Positions 39,222-49,829 of a stretch of DNA of 64,000 nucleotides are shown one piece after another; position 1 is the first letter of the stretch, and each line of letters starts with the position of its first letter. The position numbers and the translations under genes are program-made. The notes under the pieces are model-generated. The model was not told the DNA's origin and made no database searches. It saw nothing but the letters and a program-made list of their open reading frames with translations. Source of the stretch: Oegoconia quadripuncta (Eukaryota; Arthropoda; Insecta; Lepidoptera; Autostichidae); the NCBI GenBank assembly GCA_949316235.1, contig OX438744.1:25097578-25161577 (forward strand). Reading direction: 5' to 3'.

Positions 39222-39600
39222 TGGCAATTCCAAAATAGGGCAAGCCCGACAATGTTTTTGTGGTTTTTACGCTGGTGAAATTAGATAGGTAACAAACAAC
39301 ATTGCAGTTTGACAAGTGAAAATGTTTAAATCAAAGATTTCCTATACTGTTTAAATAGTTAATGTCATGAGCGAATATTTACTAAGACAAACCGGGATTT
39401 GGGGCGTATATGAAGATACCGTCACTGCCTACATTTTTTACGCTAGTGAAATTAGAGAGGTAACCAACAACGTTGCAGTTTGACAAGTGCAAATGTTTAA
39501 ATCAAAGATTTCCTATACTGTTTAAATAGTTAATGTCATGAGCGAATATTTACTAAGACAAACCGGGATTTGGGGCGTATATGAAGATACCGTCACTGCC
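39222..39600. mobile_element. hAT-like MITE with an internal 171-bp tandem duplication
   Basis: Starts CAGTGGCAATTCCAAAATAG and ends GATACCGTCACTG (reversed CAGTGACGGTATC). The interval 39264-39434 is repeated at 39435-39600 with only a few differences, including the 60-base block around CCTATACTGTTTAAATAGTT. No clear 8-bp target duplication, so the family assignment rests on termini and homology. Confidence 0.6.
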
Positions 39601-40242
39601 CATACTGTATAGGGTGCCCGATATATTAGCAAAAATGTGTCTACTTAATGTATTAACGCAGAGGAAGCCGGAAGGCATCGATAATAGCAATGGACAAGTT
39701 AATTTCAGTGTCACAGTCAAAAATAGAAGAGCAGAATCCCCAGTGATAATTATATCTTTGAGATAACCACCCAGCCAAAGGAATATCGACGGTGAACGTG
39801 GCAATCGATGCGACACAGCACATTAATAACTAGCTAAGTGTCCGTCTCAAAGGTGCTGTCAAATTGTCTGTCTGTCAAATACAATTTGACATAAAGAATT
39901 GTATTAGTAAATTAAGTTAATTTTGTAAATTGAAATTGCTAAAATGTTGTCATATTGTATGCCTTTAATATACATTTAACATACATGGAACATAGCGCTC
40001 TAAGGATTTTGTAAGACGAAATACTACCTGTGATTCACAATAAATGTGCCTTGACTTTGAAATCCACGTCCTAAGCAAACCCTTGGGCTTGCATATTGTA
40101 GGTAGATTAAATATGGAATCACAATATATACCTTTTTTATATACATACACATAATATCTCGACTTTTATCTTAAATTGGGTTAACAGAGATATCGAGATA
40201 TCCCAAATGGGGTGATTAGCGAACATACATGGTCCTAGTGAA

Positions 40243-40395
40243 AGAGAAAATCAAAATCAAAAATGTTTTATTTAGTAAATTATAAGAATAACATTTGAAA
40301 TCGTCATGACATACAGTTATCATTCACTAGGCAGCCTACCCAGAGAAGAACGAGCAAGAAACTCTGGGGTTGCTCTTTTTAAATAAGTCAGTTTT
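40243..40395 (-). mobile_element. Jockey/CR1-like LINE 3' end
   Basis: AAATCAAAATCAAAAATGTT, ATCGTCATGACATACAGTTA, AGAAGAACGAGCAAGAAACT then GTTGCTCTTTTTAAATAAGT. The same 3' UTR as at 15560-15752, without interruption; it serves as the empty-site reference. Confidence 0.8.
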
Positions 40396-40519
40396 TAGAG
40401 AAGATCCTACGACACCACTATCGTACCAGGAAGTCAAGGCGAGAGCTGAGTGTAGAATTACGAGTACATGGGTAAGAGCTTCGCTCTGAAATAAAAAGCC
40501 GAAAAACATACTTTTTTTT

Positions 40520-40922
40520 GATGAGTTATTTTGCCGTAAGGAAAAAAATAGGGCATAGTATTAGGTAACTGAAGTAGAAAGTATTGGCATAGGTAGTTTA
40601 TTTTTTTTTCAAAGCCATCATCGAATAATGCGATGTGCCATTTGACGGTCGCGTTTGTAGCCTATTCCTCATAATTACATCAATAAATTAAATAAAGTTG
40701 GAGAAAATATGTGTTCCAAATAAATTTCGCATGATAGGAACCCTCCGAATCCCGCCAGTCGCATATCAATCTCCAGCCGGCGGCGTGCGCGTCGATGATG
40801 ATTTTGAAAATTCAACTACCTATGCCAATAACTTCTATTTCACTTATCTACTCGTATAATGGGCATATTTTTTTCCTTATGGTAAAAAAATTCACGCGAA
40901 TTAATCTCCCTCCTCGTTAATT
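40520..40922 (+). mobile_element. Long-TIR MITE family M, copy 1
   Basis: Terminal inverted repeats of about 75 bp: left CCGTAAGGAAAAAAATAGGG ... TATTGGCATAGGTAGTT, right the reverse complement with few mismatches (ACTACCTATGCCAATAACTT ... TTTTTTCCTTATGGTAAAA). The middle has ACGGTCGCGTTTGTAGCC and CCCGCCAGTCGCATATCAAT. Non-coding. Confidence 0.8.
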
Positions 40923-41264
40923 AATTGGTCTCTGCAAAATATGTGAACTTTTGTAAATCTAATATTTCTGCCATAAGCGCACTCTGTGGTTCCTCCATTA
41001 TCCAATGCGAGTTGCGAGCCGATCGCGTGCCCCGCGGTATGCACACCTGTGTGCGCGCGCGCATACCAAGGCACAGATTCCAATTCATGCATATCTGACT
41101 CTGATATTACATACCGTAAAATGTAGAGTCCCTTCTCATACGGTGTTATTATCAATAGTATTCCTAAACACATAAAAGATCATGACAAGGCAATTGTTTT
41201 ATAAATTGAATGAATTATTTGGTGAAAAATGTGAATGATAAAACTATGAAATAAGAATTATCAT

Positions 41265-41735
41265 AAATAAAATCAAAATATTTTATTTCATAGGATAAAA
41301 TTATCACTTGAAAACGTCACTATTAATATTACATTTAAATTTACGGCCCATTCACAAAGCTGATTCCCCAGAAAAGAACGAGCAAGAAACTCTAGGGTTG
41401 CTCTTTTAAACAAACTATGGGTTAGAATTTGTGATTTGATATTTATATGACTAATAAGACAGCTATGTCCATGCTTGCTTATCATTCAAATAGTCAGTGA
41501 TTTTATAATAGCTTTTTGCTAATAATTTCTGTTTTATGATTGCTTTAAATTTATTTAAAGACAAATTTTGAATGTCTACTGGAATCTTATTATAAAAGCG
41601 TATACATTGCCCTTTGAAGGATTTGCTAACTTTGTGAAATCGGCTAACATAATAACTAGTTCTTATTCCTTGTATTAACCATGTAAAATGTAAATTAAAC
41701 AATATGAATCTTAGAAATGCTTTTGAGTTGATTGA
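41265..41735 (-). mobile_element. Jockey/CR1-like LINE 3' fragment with degraded ORF end
   Basis: The minus strand encodes SRFHKVSKSFKGQCIRFYNK, IPVDIQNLSLNKFKAIIKQK and ends ITDYLNDKQAWT (stop at 41463), then 3' UTR to AAAATCAAAATATTTTATTT at the tail. 5' truncated; immediately abuts the L3 LINE fragment at 41744. Confidence 0.8.
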
Positions 41736-41743
41736 AAATTTAT

Positions 41744-41965
41744 ATATACGTATACCACTGTACGTTTCTCAAGAAACTTCCTACCACGTACGAACACCCT
41801 GTGGAACGGACTTCCTGCAGCGGTATTCCCGAACGAGTACGACATTGGAACCTTCAAGAAACGAGTCTACACCTTCCTCAAAGGCCGTCAACGCATCTGT
41901 GACCCTTTTGGCGTTGCTCGTTGACCCGCATGCTCGTTTGCCGCCCTCTTATATATAAAAAAAAT
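41744..41965 (+). mobile_element. LINE 3' end (family L3), plus strand
   Basis: CGTTTCTCAAGAAACTTCCT, CTGTGGAACGGACTTCCTGC, TTCCCGAACGAGTACGACAT and CGTCAACGCATCTGTGACCC; decodes to the [21 protein letters not shown] C-terminus. Ends CCGCCCTCTTATATATAAAA. Confidence 0.75.
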
Positions 41966-42339
41966 GTAGTATATGTAACTTAGGTATGTAGATGTACAAA
42001 GTACACATTCCATTATACAGCAGTCAGTAATTGTAAGTTGTAATCTCGACATCAGTCCGCGTCAATCAGAGCGTACGCGCGTGCGCTCTCAAAAAGTGTA
42101 ACATTTGATCTGCGCCAGAGTTTAGAGACACACAGACCTACTGAGCGCATTGTTTGTTTATGCTAATTCGTTGTGTATGATGATGGCTGCCCTTTATGTG
42201 ATAGGTTGGCATACAGGCCGACAGGAAGTGGTCAACTACTATATGTTGATGTCTGCAACAATAACTTTTACGGCATAACAAGAACAGCCTCTATATTACA
42301 TAAAAAATACTTTTATAAATAAGCTTGTCATATTATTCC

Positions 42340-42625
42340 AGTACAAGGTTCATCAGGCAATCTTCTGGCTCCATCTTCAGACTCTCATCATGTGTAATGG
42401 AGAGTGCTCATGGCAACAAAACAAATTAGCCCAAATTCGACTATCTTGCCATTTGCCATCAGGGAGTTCCAGTCCCCACATCCCGGGTCCATCATCAGGT
42501 CACCTCAATGGTACCATATATTGCATTGTCACCGAACTTACAGAAATATGCCAAATTTCAGCTCAAGCAGATACCAGCAAGTGGTTGGAAAATGGTTGGG
42601 AAATTTTGAAAAGGACAACTTACGA
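42340..42625 (+). repeat. Unclassified lepidopteran-type dispersed repeat
   Basis: GTTCATCAGGCAATCTTCTG, TGCCATCAGGGAGTTCCAGT, CATTGTCACCGAACTTACAG, AATTTCAGCTCAAGCAGATA, CCAGCAAGTGGTTGGAAAAT. I recall closely similar dispersed sequence in other Lepidoptera; the two overlapping open frames here are incidental. Confidence 0.45.
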
Positions 42626-42629
42626 ACAA

Positions 42630-43365
42630 TAGCAAACTGAACAGAAGTTTTTAAAAACATTCATGAATTTCTGAAAAAACGTAGTAGCTCAAGCGTAGAG
42701 TTGCTTGAGCATAGTCAGAAAGAGACGCCGCTATACAAGTTATATAAAGCTGTCCTTTAACGTCCCCAAGCGGAGATCGCTGCCTGAGTAACATTCTATA
42801 ACACGGGCCTGAGTGTGTATTATGCGGGGCCGTAAAGATTTCTCTGTTTCCGACTGTACCTATACATAAATTCGGTATCTGAATGGATACATAGTTCTGT
42901 CAGAATCAACTGTATACAAGGTACGCCTCAATTTTAATAAAATCACCCAAATTAAAACTTCCAAAAACATCTCTATTTCGTTTTCTCTTCACGCCGCTCT
43001 CTCGGAGGTGGGGTAAACGACCCACTGGCGCAGTGTGTCACAGGGCCAATGCACATGCTAATAGGCCTGGCCCTTGCCCGTTTATTTACCAACACTTGGC
43101 GAAGGGTTTGGCTTTGTTTGCATTGTCAAGTGGAGTAATGTGTCGTAGTCAAAAGATTTGTAGCAAAATTTTGCTGAGAAAACTTTTGATCGACAAGACG
43201 TAAATAACTAAGCAACATTCTGACTTTTTACTACAAGCCTTAACTTGCAATGTTCGTATGTAAGTAAATTGTCCGTTTCATAATTTACAAGTAAAATTAC
43301 GACCATTTCCTGTTTACCTAAGGAGTTGAAATTTTCCATACTCGTTCAGTTCTGATGACAATACA
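42630..43365. other. Intergenic DNA, nothing recognised
   Basis: No coding or repeat assignment could be supported. Confidence 0.35.
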
Positions 43366-43367
43366 TG

Positions 43368-43459
43368 TATGCACAACGGGTTAGCAATTAACCTTAATCA
43401 CACCTGATGTTAAGTGAAGATTAAGCCGAATGTGGTAGCGTACTGACCCGAAAACCCCA
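43368..43459 (-). repeat. SINE family 2, 3' fragment
   Basis: ATGCACAACGGGTTAGCAAT, ACACCTGATGTTAAGTGAAG, GTACTGACCCGAAAACCCCA. Cut off at 43459 where LINE sequence begins. Confidence 0.7.
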
Positions 43460-44245
43460 TCAAATCAAATTATTTTTTTCATAGGATAAAATTATCAGAT
43501 TTAAAGAGTATAATATTCTAACCTTTTCGTCACAGTACATTTTTGAAAATCTAATATATGTCAAAAAAAATATAGCATCATTTAGGAAAAATAGTGATAA
43601 ACATGATGTCAATACAAGAAATAAAGATAAACTTGCAGGTCACATAAGTCGCCTCCACAAAGTCAGTAATTCATTCAAAGGGTTATGTATACGCTTTTTC
43701 AATAAAGTTCCTGTTGATATACAAAATCTTCCTTTCAATAAATTTAAAGATACTATAAAACAGAAACTTATTAAGAAAGCATATTATAAAATATCAGATT
43801 ATTTAGATGATAAACAATCATGGACATAACCAGCCCGTTCGCATAACCAGGCTATTTCACAATTAATAATGAAATATTTTATTATAAAATAATAATTTTG
43901 TAATATAAAAACCTTTTTTTAAAAGAGCGACCTCTCGAGTTTCTTGCTTGTTCTTCTCAGGGGAAAATTGCCTTTTGAACAAGCAGTAGCAAATGTAAAA
44001 TCTGACTATTTTAAGTGTACCCTGTGTACCTACAAAATAAAGCATTTTTTGATTTTGATTTTTGATTTTTGATCACTTGAAAATATCACTCACCCAGAGA
44101 AGAACGAGCAAGACACTCAAGGATTGCTCTTTTTAAACAGATTATGGGTTCCAATTTGTGATTTGACAATCAGAAGAAAATATATATTATATGAATAATA
44201 AGAAAGCTATGTCTATGCTTGCTTATCATTCAAATCCAAATATAA
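43460..44245 (-). mobile_element. Older LINE 3' end, split by a younger LINE
   Basis: 43460-43499 (ATCAAATTATTTTTTTCATA, GGATAAAATTATCA) and 44073-44245 (TCACTTGAAAATATCACTCA, AAGAACGAGCAAGACACTCA, AAGCTATGTCTATGCTTGCT) are adjacent pieces of a copy like 41265-41500. Confidence 0.8.
43500..44072 (+). mobile_element. Younger jockey/CR1-like LINE 3' end nested in the older copy
   Basis: Nearly identical to 49247-49815 of the open element: SSQYIFENLIYVKKN-type coding, NTRNKDKLAGHISRLHKVSN and DYLDDKQSWT before a stop at about 43829, then the 3' UTR and a GATTTTGATTTTTGATTTTT tail. Confidence 0.85.
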
Positions 44246-44359
44246 TAATCAAATTGATATCCGACAACCAAAGAAGAGGTTATCTATTCGGTATTTTTTC
44301 TTAATGGTATGTCCCAAGATAATACTCCGAAAATCAATGATTTCGATGATTTTTTTAAA

Positions 44360-44680
44360 GGGTTACAGGTTCATCATTTCAGCCACAGGACATCCACAGC
44401 TGTACATAGGGCTCCACCATACCTATGTGTGTGACCTGTTGGAAGCGACCTGCCTCAGATCGTCTGTCCACCTTGTGAGTGAACGTCCTTACGCTGCTAC
44501 TCGAGAACTTTAATGTCCCACAAGGCATCAGTTCTCCGAATTATGTTCCTTGCACACTGCCACTTCAGCGTGCTAATTCGCTGGGCTGTGTCAATGACCT
44601 TCGGTCGCATACGGATTTCTTCACTCCAGATTCGATCACGGAGTGAAGGTAAAGATCTGATGATGCTGAGATGGACTTTT
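44360..44680 (+). repeat. RTE-like LINE 3' fragment
   Basis: TCATTTCAGCCACAGGACAT, GTTGGAAGCGACCTGCCTCA, CTTGTGAGTGAACGTCCTTA, ATTCGCTGGGCTGTGTCAAT, ACTCCAGATTCGATCACGGA. Shares order with 58260-58560. Confidence 0.55.
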
Positions 44681-45135
44681 CGGGGGAGTTGTAATATATT
44701 GATAATCTCGGCTTATTTCGGTGTTTAACCGTAGCGTAATGGTTTACTGCAACATAAACGCATGTCGCTTAGTCAGCGTCGATACCGATATACGCTTGTT
44801 ATCAATTAAACGGGCTTGTTCGTGCAACTGTGAGGATGGGAGTTTTAATAAGGAAAACAACCGTTTCCGAAGAAAGTCTCGTTTAATCTGACTCGTCTTC
44901 TACATAACAAATGCTTATACTAACCCTTATTACGTACTACGTCACACCTCACCTACCTCACCTACCTACCGTCACCTACGTCACCGCTGCCTTTGAGGTA
45001 TGGCGCCGCGCGCTGTTATCATACGAGTACGTGTCGGGTGTCGACTAATATTACCGCACCGTGGAAATCTTTTTAGTAAATTTAATTAAAATATTGCAGT
45101 CGGATGAAGACAGTTCTGTTGTATTACTACAGTGC

Positions 45136-45165
45136 TATAAATAGACAATTAGATAGATAACCAGT
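45136..45165 (+). promoter_or_regulatory. TATA box and initiator-like site
   Basis: TATAAATAG at 45136-45144 and CCAGTG at 45161-45166, about 27 bases apart, then an ATG 30 bases further on. CAGT is the core of arthropod initiators. A good Pol II core promoter layout, inferred by spacing only. Confidence 0.55.
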
Positions 45166-45195
45166 GAGTTTTTGTGACTATTCTACAAGCCGGAG

Positions 45196-45393
45196 ATGGG
45201 TTCCTCTACGAGTAAAGATGGGGTTATCATTGCTCAGAATGCAGCTGGAGGTAGCAATTCAGCTACAGCGACGGTAGAAGACTTGAAAGTTCACTTATCA
45301 GCTGTAAATATAATCCTGGCAGGGTCGCCATGTGAGGATGGGAGTTTTAATAAGGAAAACAACCGTTTCCGAAGAAAGTCTCGTTTAATCTGA
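45196..45393 (+). CDS. Small ORF, 65 aa, MGSSTSK N-terminus, unknown
   Basis: Starts MGSSTSKDGVIIAQNAAGGS, which has a consensus-like N-myristoylation signal (Gly2 with Ser at 6). It then passes to EDLKVHLSAVNIILAG and ends with a basic tail (NRFRRKSRLI). A change of character at codon 43 coincides with the start of the right 119-bp repeat, so the tail may have been joined secondarily, perhaps by internal deletion of a middle segment. A TATA box lies 60 bp upstream. I suspect an ORF of a mobile element, not a host gene, but cannot name it. Confidence 0.5.
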   Translation: MGSSTSKDGVIIAQNAAGGSNSATATVEDLKVHLSAVNIILAGSPCEDGSFNKENNRFRRKSRLI

Positions 45394-45449
45394 CTCGTCT
45401 TCTACATAACAAATGCTTATACTAACCCTTATTACGTACTACGTCACAC

Positions 45450-46316
45450 AACATCACAATAGACAACTAGTCTTATTCACGGAACCCCCCCGTCCTCGAT
45501 TCGTTTCTGTCGGTTGCTGAAGGTGAAGAAGGTTCTGTCTTCTATAATGTATCATCTTCTTTATTATTTTTTTCTTAGAAGCAGGAAACTGGTAAAATGT
45601 TTATCCAATTGCTTTGGAACTTATGGTATGTGTGTGACTGGGATACAAATGAACGATTTATCTATCTATCTATTATAGACTTGAAGGTTTATATATAATT
45701 ATTATAAATATAGTATTAAGTGCATAATAGCGCGTAAAATCCAAAATACATATTGGTAAGTATGTCTAAAGGCGCCTACTTAAAGCAAATAGATGCCCTT
45801 CGCAACCTTGTGACACACTAACACCTCGGAGCCGGTTTGTTTGAGAACCTCTCAGTCTGTTTATGTAAATACTTCTCTGGGTATTAATATTGATTCACGT
45901 CGGTGTTCAATGAAGGTCGGCTTGTGAATGGTAATGAGAATCGCATTTTACGTTATAATTACCAATGTAAAGGTGCCTTATTTCAAACATGTAAGACATA
46001 ACAAAATACAAATATATATTTTTTTGTTTTGTTATATGGCTTTTGTTATCATTCGTTTTCAGCACAAGAAATTCTGTCGATGTAAATGTACTGGTTTTCA
46101 TAAAAAAATAAACCCGAATTTTCATTGTTCACTTCACTGGAACAAATAAATACATAGTTTAACACACACGACGACAGGAACATCACAAGAGGAATAGGGT
46201 ACGAAGTCCTGAATATATTTACATAAATATTTAATAATTAATGAAATGTTAAAAGTGATTGCAATTGCAAAATTGCTCTAGCAATTTTTTTTTACAAAAA
46301 TTCACATTTTTGCAGG
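45450..46316. other. Intergenic DNA, nothing recognised
   Basis: No supported gene or repeat; AT-rich. Confidence 0.35.
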
Positions 46317-46318
46317 GA

Positions 46319-46705
46319 CAAATTAACGAGGAGGAAGATTAATTGTAAGAGGGTGAGTTTTTTACGACAAGGAAAAAAATAAGGTATATTGCAAACCAAT
46401 ATACCTTATTAATTAGAAGTTGGCATGGGTAGTTGAATTTTTTTTATTCAAATCCATTGATATGCGACTGGCGGGATTCGTAGGCTTCCTACTCATACTT
46501 TCACTCTCAATTCAAACTCATATTTTCTGCAACTTTATTTAATTTATTGATGTAATTATGAGGAATTGGCTACAAACGCGACCGTCAAATGACATAACAC
46601 TTTATTCGACGATGGTTTTAAAAAAAAAAACTACCAATTCCAATACCTTCTATTTCACTTACCTAATATGCCCTATTTTTTTCCTTACGGTAAAAAAACT
46701 CATCC
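46319..46705 (-). mobile_element. Long-TIR MITE family M, copy 2
   Basis: Reverse-oriented relative of 40520-40922: TTAACGAGGAGGAAGATTAA at the left, GATATGCGACTGGCGGGATT and GCTACAAACGCGACCGTCAA in the middle, TTTTTCCTTACGGTAAAAAA at the right. Contains a small perfect hairpin at 46379-46409. Confidence 0.8.
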
Positions 46706-46709
46706 AGTA

Positions 46710-47156
46710 TAAGTCTAGGCATTGGAGATGGTATTTTCTATAGCGTAGAAAAAGTTGTTTTTTGTCGCATTTGAATAGATAGCGTAATCTCTTAGTGACA
46801 TACATAAATTTACGTATAAGTATACAAGTTATCACTCTTTATTTATCTACAAAGTGACATAATTGCAGACATGTCTTAACTTTCTCGGATAGAAAAGATG
46901 TCTGAGGATGTGAAAATGAAACTGCCAAGATTCACTTTTCTACACCTTATTTGGAAAGATTTCCTGTCTTGGATACCTGTCCTGTCTGTGGACGGCTTTC
47001 TGCCCGTGCTTACCTATTAATTTATTTTTTATAAAACAAAGGCACTATGGTTCTGTGATTTCTTGCGTCGTGCTGCTTCTATTGTGTGGTTTGGACATAC
47101 TCACTGCCTGAGAAATGACATTTAGAGACAGGGACATTTTGAGGAAAGGACATTTA
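46710..47156. other. Intergenic DNA, nothing recognised
   Basis: Includes a run of similar phrases GGACATTTTGAGGAAAGGAC / ACATTTATGAC near 47130-47160 that also occur after the SINE at 49905-50020, so both flanks of the SINE share short GGACAT-type repeats. Confidence 0.35.
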
Positions 47157-47375
47157 TGACGACATGTTTGGTGTAGTTGTTAAAAATTCTGACTGCTATA
47201 CCAAAAGGTCGCGGGTTCGAATCCCGCTAGGGGCATGTTTGTATGATGAATACAGACATGTGTTCTCGAGTTATGGATGGTTTTTCATTTATTTATGTAT
47301 TTATTTACAAAAAAAAATATGTATGTTTAGTTTATCAACCATCTGGTATCCATAATACAAGCCTGTTGCTTTTTT

Positions 47376-49829
47376 AATATAGCAGTTAAAAAGACACTGA
47401 AAAGAGATTTCACATATGTGCCTGTAACTGATGCACGGCTTGATCAATATAAGAGTAATGTGACGGCGAAACTGGATTATCTACCGTACTGTGACGATCC
47501 AAATATATTATATAAATCAGTCTTTGAAATGTTGAAAACTGAAAGTAATAATGTTTTCGTAACAAAAACAATTAAAATCAATAATTCCCTCGTTTTCAGT
47601 GATTGGGCGACGGTTGGAATCCATAAAAGTAGGAAAAAGTTATATGATCTTTATGAAGAAAGGACATATAACAAGAGCGAAAGTTTTACTGAATATGTTA
47701 GACAATATTCGAAAACATTCAAGCGGGTCTGTGCCACAGCAAAAGCAAAATTTATAAATAATAAAATAAAAAATAGTGCAGACGTAGTAAAGACTACTTG
47801 GAAAATTATAAATAGCGAAACTGGAAAAGTCAAGCCTCGCAACTCGCAATCGCACAAAATTAATGATCAAATTTTAATAACACATTTAGAAGTTGCAGAA
47901 GCTTTTGAAAAATTCTTTACCAATATTCCAATTTCGACTACAAATTCTCTTAATTCATGTCCTACACTCGCTGAATCGCTACTTAAACAAAATGTGGAGA
48001 TTTGTAATTCTCATTTTAAATTTCATCACATAAGTCCTGTAGACATTATAAAAGCATTTAGATCTCTAGACAAGAAAAAGACTGTCGACCTTTACGGTTT
48101 ATCAGTAAAAATTATTAGTGCCATAATTGATTGTGTGTCACCACACTTAGCTTGTATTTTTAATAAATGTATTGATGATGGCATATTTCCTGATTTGATG
48201 AAACACAGTAAAGTTATACCTTTATTTAAAGCCGGTAGTACAACAGACCCCTCTAATTTTAGACCTATATCAATACTACGGGCTCTCAGTAAAATCTTTG
48301 AAAAAATCATATTAATTCAGTTATCGGCTTATTTTTATAGTAACGATTTGTTGTCACATAAACAATTCGGTTTTACTAGGGGCCGCTCGACAACCGACGC
48401 AGGTGTCGAGCTCTTACAACATATTTTTGAAGCTTGGGAAGATTCTCGGGATGCAATAGGAGTATTCTGCGACTTGTCCAAGGCATTTGATTGCGTTCAT
48501 CATGACACCTTAATCAGGAAATTACGTCATTATGGTGTAACAGGCCGTGCTATTGACCTTTTGATTTCTTATATGAGTGGCAGAGTTCAGAGGGTTAATA
48601 TCAGTGGCAACACATCATCAGGGTCCACAGTCTGCATGGGCGTCCCACAGGGTTCCATACTCGGGCCATTTTTATTTTTAGTTTATATAAATGACTTGCC
48701 TAACCTTGTAAAGGATAATAAACATGAAATAGTATTGTTTGCAGATGATACCTCCGTATTATTTAAAGTAAATAGACAAAAATTAAGCTATGACGATGTG
48801 AACAATGCTATTTCTGAAGTAGTAGAATGGTTTACGGCAAATAATTTGTTACTTAATGAGAAAAAAACTAAATGTGTGAAATTTGTACTACCCAATGTCA
48901 GGGTGGTGCCCACAAATATAATGATAAAAAATGCCACTTTAGAACTCGTAGATTCTACTGTATTTTTGGGCATTACTTTAGACGCCAAAATGCAATGGGG
49001 TCCTCATATACATAAATTGGCGAAAAGGCTCAGCTCTGCAGCGTACGCAGTCAAAAAAATTCGACAAATATCAGACGTAAATACTGCTAGATTAGTATAT
49101 TTTAGTTATTTCCACAGCTTGATGTCTTACGGTATCTTGCTGTGGGGAAACGCCGCGGATATAAATACAATCTTTGTTTTACAAAAACGAGCCGTTCGCG
49201 CAATTTATCAATTGAGACCTGCAGTGTCACTTAGAGATAGGTTTAAAGTGTATAACATTCTAACCTTTTCGTCACAGTACATTTTTGAAAATCTAATGTA
49301 TGTCAAAAAAAATATAACATCATTTAGGAAAAATAGTGATAAACATGATGTCAATACAAGAAATAAAGATAAACTTGCAGGTCACATAAGTCGCCTCCGC
49401 AAAGTCAGTAATTCATTCAAAGGGTTATGTATACGCTTTTTCAATAAGGTTCCAGTTGATATACAAAATCTTCCTCTCAATAAATTTAAAGATACTGTAA
49501 AACAGAAACTTATTGAGAAAGCATATTATAAAATATCAGACTATTTAGATGATAAACATCCCTGGACATAATCAGATCGTTCGCATGCCAGGCTATTTCA
49601 CAATTAATAATGAAATTTAAAAACCTGTTTGTAATATAAAAACCTTTATGTAAAATCAAAGCCTGATTTTAAAAGAGCAACCCTTCGAGTTTCTTGCTTG
49701 TTCTTCTCAGGGGAAAATTGCATTTTGAACAAGCAGTAGCTTAAAAAATTTAAAATTTACTATGTAAAATTGACTATTTTAAGTGTACTCTGTGTACCTA
49801 CAAAATAAAGCATTTTTGACTTTGACTTT
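47376..49829 (+). mobile_element. 5'-truncated jockey/CR1-like LINE with open RT frame
   Basis: Inserted in the SINE. It contains the linker, RT and C-terminal region but no endonuclease or ORF1. The 3' UTR holds TCGAGTTTCTTGCTTGTTCT and AATAAAGCATTTTTGACTTT, and the tail is TTGACT-like. No target duplication longer than a few T's is visible. Siblings are at 14700, 25177, 40243, 41265, 43500 and 56490. Confidence 0.85.
47418..49571 (+). CDS. Reverse transcriptase of the truncated LINE (717+ codons, intact)
   Basis: The frame is open from the SINE junction (about 47376, FNIAVKKTLKRDFTYVP) to TAA at 49571; there is no natural start because the endonuclease half is missing. RT motifs in order: GSTTDPSNFRPISI, KQFGFTRGRST, AIGVFCDLSKAFDCVHHDTL, MGVPQGSILGPFLFLVYIN and the catalytic VLFADDTSVLF. 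Then the thumb (FLGITLDAKMQWGPHI) and a C-terminal domain with GNAADINTIFVLQKRAVRAI ending ISDYLDDKHPWT. No RNase H. It belongs to the jockey/CR1 branch; I would guess Daphne-like. The frame has no disruption, which suggests recent insertion. Confidence 0.88.
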   Translation: MPVTDARLDQYKSNVTAKLDYLPYCDDPNILYKSVFEMLKTESNNVFVTKTIKINNSLVFSDWATVGIHKSRKKLYDLYEERTYNKSESFTEYVRQYSKTFKRVCATAKAKFINNKIKNSADVVKTTWKIINSETGKVKPRNSQSHKINDQILITHLEVAEAFEKFFTNIPISTTNSLNSCPTLAESLLKQNVEICNSHFKFHHISPVDIIKAFRSLDKKKTVDLYGLSVKIISAIIDCVSPHLACIFNKCIDDGIFPDLMKHSKVIPLFKAGSTTDPSNFRPISILRALSKIFEKIILIQLSAYFYSNDLLSHKQFGFTRGRSTTDAGVELLQHIFEAWEDSRDAIGVFCDLSKAFDCVHHDTLIRKLRHYGVTGRAIDLLISYMSGRVQRVNISGNTSSGSTVCMGVPQGSILGPFLFLVYINDLPNLVKDNKHEIVLFADDTSVLFKVNRQKLSYDDVNNAISEVVEWFTANNLLLNEKKTKCVKFVLPNVRVVPTNIMIKNATLELVDSTVFLGITLDAKMQWGPHIHKLAKRLSSAAYAVKKIRQISDVNTARLVYFSYFHSLMSYGILLWGNAADINTIFVLQKRAVRAIYQLRPAVSLRDRFKVYNILTFSSQYIFENLMYVKKNITSFRKNSDKHDVNTRNKDKLAGHISRLRKVSNSFKGLCIRFFNKVPVDIQNLPLNKFKDTVKQKLIEKAYYKISDYLDDKHPWT

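Larger units (their letters stand above)
44829..45449 (+). repeat. Identical 119-bp direct repeats enclosing a promoter and small ORF
   Basis: 44829-44947 and 45331-45449 are identical by eye (start TGTGAGGATGGGAGTTTTAA, end ACGTACTACGTCACAC). The 383 bp between them hold a TATA box and the start of a small ORF whose last codons lie in the right repeat; the left repeat holds the same ORF tail without a start. This is a tandem duplication or the paired ends of an unknown element. Confidence 0.85.

Noticed and set aside
42390..42640. Two overlapping 80-aa ORFs
   Set aside because: Both lie within a dispersed non-coding repeat and use different frames of the same sequence.
44829..45449. LTR retrotransposon (TRIM) interpretation
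   Set aside because: No primer-binding site after the left repeat, no polypurine tract, no flanking duplication, and an ORF extends into the right repeat. Kept only as a possibility in the findings.
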